From Podocnemis expansa (taxonomy: Eukaryota; Chordata; Testudines; Podocnemididae), in the NCBI GenBank assembly GCA_007922195.1, contig ML682005.1:27825183-27889182 (forward strand): 64,000 bases of DNA. Direction: 5' to 3'. The position numbers and the translations under genes are program-made. The notes beneath the pieces are model-generated. The model was not told the origin of the DNA and did no database searches. It worked only from the letters and a program-made list of their open reading frames with translations. Shown here piece by piece: positions 56,489 through 64,000 of the stretch; the stretch's first letter is position 1; the number at the start of each line of letters is the position of its first letter.

Positions 56489-56651
56489 TAAGAAGGAACT
56501 GAGGAGGGGCAGGGTCAGCTAGGCTTATGTAGGGAGCGGTGACGGCGCCACTCCAGGGGGCGCTACAGCCAACCCTACGGGTACTCTAGGGGAAAAGGTT
56601 TCCGGCGTGCTGTGCACGGGGCGTGCAGACACCTACAGTGGAATGGACAGG
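56489..56651 (-). repeat. DIRS B inverted terminal repeat, 5' side of element
   Basis: Inverted counterpart of 50,752-50,912, from agaaggaactgaggagg to ccacagtggaatgg-type wording (cctacagtggaatgg at the end). Transcription of the element should start in or just after this repeat, upstream of gag. Confidence 0.92.
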
Positions 56652-56675
56652 AGCAGCACTTGAAGAAGAACCTTA

Positions 56676-57189
56676 ATGCTCAAGCAGCGAGAAGAGTTAG
56701 ATAATAGCAGGGGTTTTAGGGACTGAAATCTGGCAGTCCTGCTCAAAAAGGGGTGCCCAGACTTCAGCCCCTAAAACCTCCATCTTGAACTCCCTAACCC
56801 TGCTCAGCACCGGCAGGCATGGAGTGCCGAAAGTGCTCCTGCCCTGCCAGCTCCTAGGAACAGAGGCAGGTCCCTGGGGCTGAAGGCCGGGTTCTGTGCT
56901 CTTGCACCCCTGGGCTGGCTTTTCTGCCCCTAGAGATGGAGTGGAGTGGGCCAGCACCTGTTTGGTCTCAGCATGGACCCCACCTCTCCAGCACAGCTTT
57001 CCAGGGCCCATGGCCCTGAGGGGCTGCAATGGGCTCTGTGTTGTGCGCCAACTATCTGCCCTCAGCCCCCAGGGCCAGACTATCTGCATCAATGCTGGAG
57101 TGGGAGCACCCTTTGGTACCAGGGACCCCACAGTGACAGTCCTCCATGCTGGGGTGGTAGGGCCCCATGACCAGTTAATCCAGTCCTGG
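56676..57189. other. GC-rich flank without recognised gene
   Basis: A 169-codon minus-strand frame (56,697-57,206) and overlapping plus-strand frames (74-101 codons) show no recognisable domain. The region is GC-rich and may be an unclassified repeat. Confidence 0.4.
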
Positions 57190-57600
57190 CAGGGAGCCTG
57201 ATCCATAGGAACACAGCTTTAACTTGAAGTTCTTATCACTAAGGAAACATTATCCTCATACCAAGTCCCCTACCCAACTGAAACCTAACCCTAGCTGCTA
57301 GTGCCCTACTTACAGCAAACCTAACCGTAGCTTCAAATGCCCTTCCATAGAAACCATATCCCTAGGGTGCCAAACACTGTCCTTAGGATCTCTAGCCCTA
57401 AAATAGGCAGCAATACTCATAGAATACCTAGCTCTGGTACCAGGATCACCTTCCATGGAAACTTAACAGTAAGGTGAGGAGCCCTATGCTTAAGAAGCCT
57501 AACCCTACCTCCAAATGCCCTATGAAAAGGAACCTTAATCCTAGGTTGGGGAGCCACTGAAACCATAACCCTAGGGTAGGAAACATTTCCAGATGAAAGG
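57190..57600. repeat. Degenerate ~36-bp tandem array, right part
   Basis: About ten units with a spacing of 34-38 bp, recognisable by the core gaaacctaaccctagctgc and the word gccctacttacag or its variants. Unit starts lie near 57,279, 57,313, 57,348, 57,420, 57,457, 57,494, 57,532 and 57,559. The CCTAACCCTA core looks telomere-like but is embedded in a longer unit, so it is not an interstitial telomere tract. Confidence 0.8.
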
Positions 57601-59059
57601 TGCTACATAATTTAATGTCAGTGTAAAACAGTATTCTCAGATGGAGTGGGAGAAATGTATTCTAATTTATCAAAAAATTCTCTCTTTCTTTCTTTCTTTC
57701 TTTCTTTCAGATTGTCCATGAACAGGTGTACATTTTCTTGAATTTGTTTGTTGTTCAGAATTATTGGTTGGCTAATTTCTGCAAATAGCTGTTGTTCTGT
57801 AGATCGTTCAGAATGTAAAATCGTTATTTGCATGTATTCAATATTTGAAATCTCTAGGTGTTTTAATTCATCACTTAGGTGGTTTCCCCAACTAAGTGCA
57901 CTAAATTCTAACATTTAGTCAAACCATGTATTGGAATTTCTGCAAAAATATTTATCTGGACTAAATACACTTCTATGCAGAGAACCAGCACAAATTTTAT
58001 GCACTGCTTAAGTCCCAATAAAGACCTACTTTATAGGCTTTCAGTGGGACTTCAATAGTATAAAGTCCATGTATGGTTTCTGCACAAGAACATATTTCAC
58101 TTTTCATGTAATAATCTTCAGTATTCATTTAAAATTTGTTATGTTTTGTCCATTTCTGCCACAAAAACATGTACTAGAATCAGCTACAAAATAAAAAGTG
58201 GCACATACACTATTTTGGAGTGCAAACAAATTAGCAGAAAATTATGTAAATTTTTAGTACTATTTGCCCAGATGTATTTTAACTGTGACTGATACAAAGA
58301 GGTCTGCTGGAAGTCTGCATGAGTTTCACCTCTGTGATAAACCAACAAGCTGATAACTTGCATTATACTAGTGAAAGATCAAAGCACACATGTATACCAA
58401 AGTGGTAATAAAATGATAGTGATCTTTCTTCCAGGCACTTGTGCAAAAAAAACAAAACAAAAACACCACATATCTATTTGAAAGGCTGTATGATCAAAAT
58501 TGCATTGCTATCTTCAGAATAGAAGACACCACAACAGTTTTAAAATCTGAATAATGGAATGAAGAACATGCACATATCATTGGTGGATTTTGGAGCTTCC
58601 TTTGGGAAGGCAGCTCCATAACTGACACTGGCCCTGTCCAATGCACCACCCTCACCACACTACCAGCCATTCCCCTTCACCCTAAGCACTTGCATGCCCA
58701 CACCAAATACTTACTGTCCATCATAGTTTTAAGTGTATGTACTTCTTTCTTTGAACCATCACCTCCCTGCTTAGTGACTCGGCCTCTCCTTTCAAGGGAA
58801 TGGATGTGGGGAGCTTAATTTACTTTGTCTTAGTTATGCTCTTCTCTACTGCCTACACGTAGGAAGACAATTCTGTTTGTCTGTCCCCATGTGAACTATG
58901 TGAAATACATGGGGACAGTGTATACTCACACAGCCATGGACATGCTAGCACTCAGTTTCTCTTGAAACTGTAAATCATAGTTTTTTCTGGACAAAAATAA
59001 ATGCTGTAAACCAGATTCATTTCCTGCAACTTTTTAAGCATTGTTTATATTGCAAGGGG
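57601..59059. other. No gene seen; TTCT microsatellite
   Basis: A (TTCT)n run lies at 57,681-57,709. Short frames only, such as 98 codons on the minus strand (57,618-57,914), without domains. Confidence 0.5.
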
Positions 59060-59520
59060 TGTATTACCACATGGGCCAATGGGGCCTGTGCCCAGGGGCC
59101 CACCACAATGTGTGGGGCCTCTGTCCTGCCAGCATGAGGGACGGGAATGGGGCAGGCCAGCCCAGAGGCTGGGTGCTGAGCTCCCAACACGCACCTGGCT
59201 GGGCGATCCATCTCTGGCACCAAGGCAGGCCGGCTGTAGCCTGGCTGGTCAGCTCCAGTGGTGGCGGGACCAACTTGCATGGCACATAGAGTAGTCTCCG
59301 GTGTGGCCTTTGGGCCTCCCCATGGAGGCAGCTCAGGGGCCTTTGGGCCTCCCCAACTGGTGCCCCTCCCCACTTGTGGCCCCCCAACATCCCCAGGGGC
59401 CAGCCTCTGGCCCCAGCCCATCCTCCCCCCAGCACTGGCCCTCTGGAGGAGGGGGAGGCCCACCAGTAGGGAGGGGCACCAGTTGGGGAGGCCCAAAGGC
59501 CCCTGAGCTGCCTCTGTGTA
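59060..59520. repeat. GC-rich block with a perfect 46-bp inverted repeat
   Basis: The arms are 59,325-59,370 and 59,469-59,514, identical over 46 bp when one is inverted, with a 98-bp spacer that shows weaker inverted similarity of its own (for example cagcctctggcccc and its complement-like partner). A partial direct copy of the arm start (ggcctttgggcctcccc) precedes it at about 59,305-59,321. Long frames on both strands (up to 188 codons) come from the composition and are not genes. Confidence 0.85.
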
Positions 59521-60591
59521 TTGTATAAATAATACACAGTAGCATATTAGGAGTACAAGAAAGGTCCTAACATCCCTTAACAAGAAGCTGTTAAACTGTA
59601 TTAGGCAATTTGGTTTAAATTAAGAGCACCCACTATTTAAGTGTAATCCTACACTTAAACATCTCATTAGGGTTAAAATATAGCCTGTTCTATATTATGC
59701 CAAATGTACCCACAAGCTTACAAGAACCAGCAGGGCCATAACTTCAGTGGGATGAGCAGGGCCTTGTCCCGGTCGCGCTGGAGTGGAAGCTGCTCCATTA
59801 AAGGGCACATTCTGTGCTGCTTGCCCCAGGCGCCGATCATTATATGGGGTGCCGTAAACAGTACTTATGGCTCTGACAACCAGTTTATACCAATTCAGAA
59901 ATAATTGTTTGGATTGCTTCCTATCTTCTATAAATATTTAGGTGCATATACATAGTGACATAGCTGTCTCGTTGATGAGGGGAGGAGGCATTACATCAAA
60001 GGACCAGCAACTCTTCAGAAGGGAAAAGCAGGTCCTAGAAAAGTGCAACCCTCCATATGATTTTAAGAGGAAAAAACAAACAAACAAACAAAAACCATTC
60101 ACAGTATTTGTAATATCCCTTGTAGACCTAACTGATAACCTGAAACTTCCAAAGCTGGGCTGGGCCGGCTGTGAAGATAATTATGATCTAATTTAGACCT
60201 ATGGGCTGCTGTTGTTCTGTGCCTATTGGTGTCACAGATAGCTTGCTCCTGCTTTTTTAAAATAACAGTGTGAAGGTGAGGGGCAGATGATTGTGAAATC
60301 TGTAACATTTTCAGATTAAGCACGGATTCTAATGAGTTTTCTTTGTTGCATCCACAGACTGTTTGTTTTTTTCAAGATCAAAAGAGCTGGGAGGCTCACA
60401 GCTTTGCTATTGTCTCTGCAGCAAGCTGAAGGCAGAGCGAGAGCAAGGAAAGATGCCTTTGCAGGCCATTCCTAATGTTTTCCTAGGAGGGAGGGAGACA
60501 AAGATTTTGATTTTGGGGTGACTATGGCAAAAAATTGGGGGGGGGTTATGCCTGCCCCCTGCTTACAATAAAATCCACCAATGGCTAATTA
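59521..60591. other. No gene seen
   Basis: Short frames only. A (caaa)n run lies at about 60,076-60,094. Confidence 0.5.
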
Positions 60592-60895
60592 GAGGCAGGG
60601 TCCCCCAGACGACTTAGGGGTCCTGGGGCAGATTTGATGGGAGGGGCCCCCCTCACTATTTCATAACATATAACTCATACTACCTCTCCCACCCCCAGGC
60701 CTTCTCCTGTCTTAGCTCACACTGGCCACCTCCCCAGTTACCAAGCCCTTCTTGGTTTATCCAGCCCCAATGTTCCCCAGGACATACAGAGTCAGAAGCT
60801 GAGGCAGGTGCTAGGGGAGGGGGCCTCCTCCTTCGTGGGGGCCTGGGGCAAGTTGACCCTGTGCACTGCCCCCTGGGGCCCAGATTAGAGGTCTC
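60592..60895. mobile_element. Possible hAT-type MITE
   Basis: Words near the left end (gcagggtcccccagac, ggtcctggggcag) and the right end (cctggggcaagttgacc, ccctggggcccag) are similar, and aattagag and gattagag occur just outside both ends, which could be an 8-bp duplication. The evidence is weak. Confidence 0.35.
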
Positions 60896-60921
60896 TTCTC
60901 AGAAAGGAAATTACAGAGATA

Positions 60922-61787
60922 GTATATTCCAGGGGTGGCCTAAGTTACAGAACTCAAGAGCCACACAAGTAGATTATTAAACCTTAAAGAGCCACACTGA
61001 GGCGTATAGCTGAATTTTACCTACTCCAAAATTACTAAGTTTAAAATTTATTGCACGCTTTAATTTTATCATAAAAAGAGGGTAAATAGTGATCCTGCTA
61101 ATGTGCGATTCTAATAATACTTAAGGTTACCATGAAAGCTAGGCCTACCTATACGAGAAAAACTTAGCTTCTCCCCACCATCCCTACCATGCCACCGCTT
61201 CTCCCTGCCATCCCAACCATACCACCACTTCTTCCCCCGACCATGCCGTTCTTTTCCCCGCCATCCTGACCATGCCAGGCTTCTCCCTGCCCTCTCCAAT
61301 CATTTGCTGCTTCTTCCTCATCCTCCCTAACCATGCCACTGCATCTCCCTGCTGCTCCAGCCATACCACTACTTCTCCCCACCCTCTATGCCCATGCTGT
61401 TCTTTTCCCTACTGCCCTGACCATGCCGTGCTTCTCCCAGCCGTCCTGACCATGCTGCACTTCTCTCTGCTCTCTCCGACCATTCCGCCACTTCTCCCCG
61501 CCATCCCAACCATGCTGCTGCTTCTCCCCGCAGTCCCCACCATGTTGCTTTCCTCCCTGCTTTCCCAACCCCCTCCCCAACCCTCAGGCCCCCTTACGTG
61601 GCTGTTCCAGCAGCTAGGCACAGGCTGCGGCTCCCCCCTGAGCATTCTCTAAGTATGCTCAAGATGGGAGATTTAAAACTGCTAGGCTCAGGCTGGTTTT
61701 CTCTGTCTTTCTTCTGTGAGCTGCACTTTTTCACTGAAGAGCCACATGCAGCCCCTGACATACAGTTTGGCCATACCTGGTATATTT
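60922..61787 (-). mobile_element. hAT-like non-autonomous element with internal minisatellite (copy 2)
   Basis: The termini are caggggtggcctaagtt (from 60,930) and, on the reverse strand, caggtatggccaaactg (to 61,779). The flanks gtatattc (60,922-60,929) and gtatattt (61,780-61,787) are an 8-bp duplication with one difference. Order and wording are the inverse of the element at 19,996-20,857, including the minisatellite, so it belongs to the same family in the opposite orientation. No transposase is encoded. Confidence 0.87.
61150..61570 (-). repeat. Minisatellite inside hAT-like copy 2
   Basis: On the minus strand the unit reads ggggagaagcagcatggtt plus variants, about 29-31 bp, the same as in 20,208-20,620. 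On the plus strand it is a run of accatgccgcttctccc-like words. About thirteen units are present. Confidence 0.9.
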
Positions 61788-62092
61788 CACGTTCATTTTT
61801 TGGAAACCAAAGTAATTGATCACATAAGTGAACATTACTCAAGATTTTGCAGGATGAAGTCCTAAATTATGATCTTCTCAATATTTTTGTATAAATATTG
61901 ATACTTCTCCTATCAAGCATATTTTTTTTTGTACATTCCGGGCCATTGAAACCACACCACCTGGATAAGATTTGAATGTTCATTCTGACATAGGCCAAGA
62001 AGTCAGTTGAGCCACCTGGGCAAAAGCCCAAACACTTTTAAGCACAGGTAGTTGATGCCTAGAACTAAAGAGTGTATCCCCACCACCCCCAT
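61788..62092. other. No gene seen
   Basis: No supported feature. Confidence 0.5.
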
Positions 62093-62550
62093 CACAGAAT
62101 CATACAAATACAGAACGGAATGGTCCTAAGAGGTCATCAAGTCCAGCCCCCTAAATTGAGACAGAGCCAAGTACACTTAGACCATCTTTGAGAGGTGTTC
62201 GTCCAACCTGTTCTGAAAATATTCCAGTGATGGGGATTCCCAGTGTCCTTGGAGGCCTGTTCCAAAACTTAACTATCCTTATAGTTAGAAAGTCCTAACC
62301 TAAATCTCCCTTGCTGCAGATTCAGCCTGTAACTTCTTGCCCTACTTTCAGCAGGCATGGAGAACAATCAATCACAATCCCCTTTATAGCAGCCCTTAAT
62401 GTATTTGAAGACCATTATCAGATCCTCCTCAATATTTTTTTCTTAGGACTAAGCATGCCCAATTTCTTAATCTTTCCTTATAGGTCAGGTTTGCAAAATC
62501 TGTCTTTGTTTTTATTTCTTTCCTCTGGATTGTCTCCAATTAATCCATGT
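62093..62550 (-). mobile_element. CR1 LINE, 3' end (minus strand)
   Basis: Read on this strand it is the reverse of the CR1 terminus: ggtcctaagaggtcatc, agtccagccccctaa, ttccagtgatggggattcc, cccctttatagcagccc and gtatttgaagaccattatc are standard phrases of reversed CR1 copies. The frame is broken. It is truncated at the 5' side near 62,550, as most copies are. Confidence 0.9.
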
Positions 62551-64000
62551 TTCCTAAGCTGTGGTCCCGAAGCCTGTCCACAGGTCACAGCAGTGAGGCA
62601 AGACTTGTCCTAAGCTTTCTGAGAGTTCATCCCCCACATGCCTGGGAGCAGGGCTGGGGCCAACAAGCAAGTGAGAGAGACAGAAGGAAGAAAGGAGATG
62701 AGGGGGAGAGGAACTAAGGAGCTAATTTGACACAACTACAGCCAAGTGTGACCACCAGCACTGCCACACAGCTCTCTGACCTACGGGTCCTCCCCTCCCA
62801 TCCACAGCTCACTGCCCAGCTCTCCTATGACAGCCCACCCCCCTAAAATGCTCCTGTCACAATTTCCCACTGTAGCTTCCCAACCTCTCCCATTTTGCTA
62901 GTGCCAAAACAATTCCCTCTCCCCAATCTCTCTCATCCCAGCCTACCCCATTCCACCAGCTCTTACTCCCTTCAGGACCCATCTGTTGCACCCTACTCCC
63001 AAGTCCATCAGATCCAGATCCAATCCAGATCAGCTCACTTGGCCCCAACTCCTGGCTGCATTGACCCACTCTTCCCCTGCCTGGTCAACTAGATCCTTCA
63101 GCAGGCTGTCACCGCTGTGAAGCACCAGCCTTGTTCATCAGCTATGGTAGCTATCCTCCCCCAGGAGAATAGTGCCCTCTTTTCTCCTCCAGCAGTGATG
63201 CTCTTGCTGCAGCAGGCTGCCCTCCTAAACTCTGGTCCCTGACCAAAACTGTTGTCTCCTTGCACAAATCAAAGAAAGGTAGCAAAACCAACAGCAGCAG
63301 CAAGATGGCTCTGAGTGCATGGCTGACCACGGGTCCTCCCCTTGTCTGGGAGCAACTGCTTGCCATCCCTATCATTCATTCTCCTTACATTGCCCTTAAC
63401 ATCACTATCTCTTCAGACTGCTCTTCTACATGTCTCCTTTTTCACTTAGCCTACACAAACACTGCACTTTTGGGCACAGCAACCTGTTTGAAATGGCATT
63501 CTGCATGGTCTAGAGGTGATTTCTTTCACCCCCTTCACAACACAATTCTCTAAATTCAGTATTCCAATTACTTATTGCGCCTTCACAATCCAGCTCCCTT
63601 CTCTCTCCACCAGAATTCTTAAATGATCCCTTTCATAAATGTTCAGTGCTGAGGAATAAAACAATAACATTCCATAGATTAATCCCTCACCATGTCCTCC
63701 CAATCTCCTAAATCCCTATCTTTCCAGACTATTTTTGCCTCACTGCAGCAATCACAACATTGCAATGTTGATCTCTGCTAGGAACCTTTTCTCTCTTCTC
63801 CATCATTCCATTTGGTACTTTTCCATTAATCACCATTCAAGTTTGATTTATATCTTGACAGACATATCCTTTCCAAAGTCTCTGTCTTCTATCGACTCTT
63901 TAAAATTTGACTTAGCTAACACACACTTCCTCAAATCAGTAAGCTCACTGCAGAGCTAAAAAGACTAGGCAAAAAACCAAAATGAAACACTATAAGATAG
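62551..64000. other. No gene seen
   Basis: C/T-rich in the first part. Open frames on both strands (65-97 codons) show no recognisable domains. Confidence 0.5.

Larger units (their letters stand above)
50708..56675 (-). mobile_element. DIRS-like tyrosine-recombinase retrotransposon B (nearly complete)
   Basis: The element runs on the minus strand, 5' end near 56,675 and 3' end at 50,708. Inverted terminal repeats, an internal complementary region and the gene order gag, RT-RNase H with C-terminal domain, tyrosine recombinase are all present. The GC content is much higher than in the flanks. No target duplication is visible, as expected for recombinase-mediated integration. gag carries two in-frame stops and one frame change, RT one frameshift, and the recombinase is intact. 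Confidence 0.95.

Noticed and set aside
57190..57600. Interstitial telomere repeat
   Set aside because: The CCTAACCCTA words occur once per ~36-bp unit rather than as a continuous hexamer tract.
59017..59583. 188-codon minus-strand frame starting with a hydrophobic stretch that looks like a signal peptide
   Set aside because: Most of it is the GC-rich block with the perfect inverted repeat, and overlapping frames on both strands are equally open. No conserved motif.
58578..60583. A 2-kb element bounded by cattggtggatttt and its complement
   Set aside because: The matching ends are short, no target duplication is present, and unrelated repeats lie between them, so this may be coincidence.

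Overview
The window is vertebrate, most likely chelonian (turtle), non-coding DNA. I could not identify a single host exon, tRNA gene, rRNA gene or CRISPR array. The assignment to a reptile, probably a turtle, rests on the mix of mobile elements: CR1 LINE 3' ends, a tRNA-headed SINE with a CR1-like tail, Penelope-like elements (PLEs) in many inverted copies, DIRS-type tyrosine-recombinase retrotransposons, a pogo/Tigger-type MITE and several hAT-type non-autonomous elements with 8-bp target duplications. This is recognition from memory; no database search was run.

Layout. 1-15,700: AT-rich DNA with a CR1 copy (interrupted by a PLE end), a Tigger-like MITE, a long palindromic MITE carrying a SINE, and four PLE-derived pieces, one of which (13,385-14,660) keeps a readable GIY-YIG endonuclease. 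15,700-28,200: a decayed non-LTR reverse transcriptase, a locally repeated ~70 bp segment, and a hAT-like element with an internal ~30-bp minisatellite. 28,205-31,110: a nearly complete but mutated PLE with both RT and GIY-YIG regions. 32,330-41,600: further PLE ends (one pair enclosing a 400-N assembly gap), hAT-like elements and MITEs. 42,533-43,283: a GC-rich hAT-type element. 44,049-49,676 and 50,708-56,675: two different DIRS-like retrotransposons, both on the minus strand, about 1 kb apart. 57,190-57,600: a degenerate ~36-bp tandem array, part of which also lies on the other side of the second DIRS. 59,325-59,514: a perfect 46-bp inverted repeat. 60,930-61,779: a second minisatellite-bearing hAT-like element, opposite in orientation to the one at 20 kb. 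62,093-62,550: another CR1 3' end.

The DIRS pair is the most informative system here. Each copy has inverted terminal repeats and an internal complementary region next to the recombinase gene, which together match the circle junction expected for DIRS replication. Each encodes gag-like protein with a cysteine/histidine knuckle, reverse transcriptase with a YLDD box, RNase H, a C-terminal domain of the kind often annotated as Dam-like methyltransferase, and a tyrosine recombinase in a different frame. The proximal copy (44-49.7 kb) is broken in every gene. The distal copy (50.7-56.7 kb) has an intact 830-codon frame containing a full recombinase with its R, HxxR and Y residues, while gag and RT carry a few lesions. 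Comparing the two copies separates frame changes that are probably natural from those that are decay.
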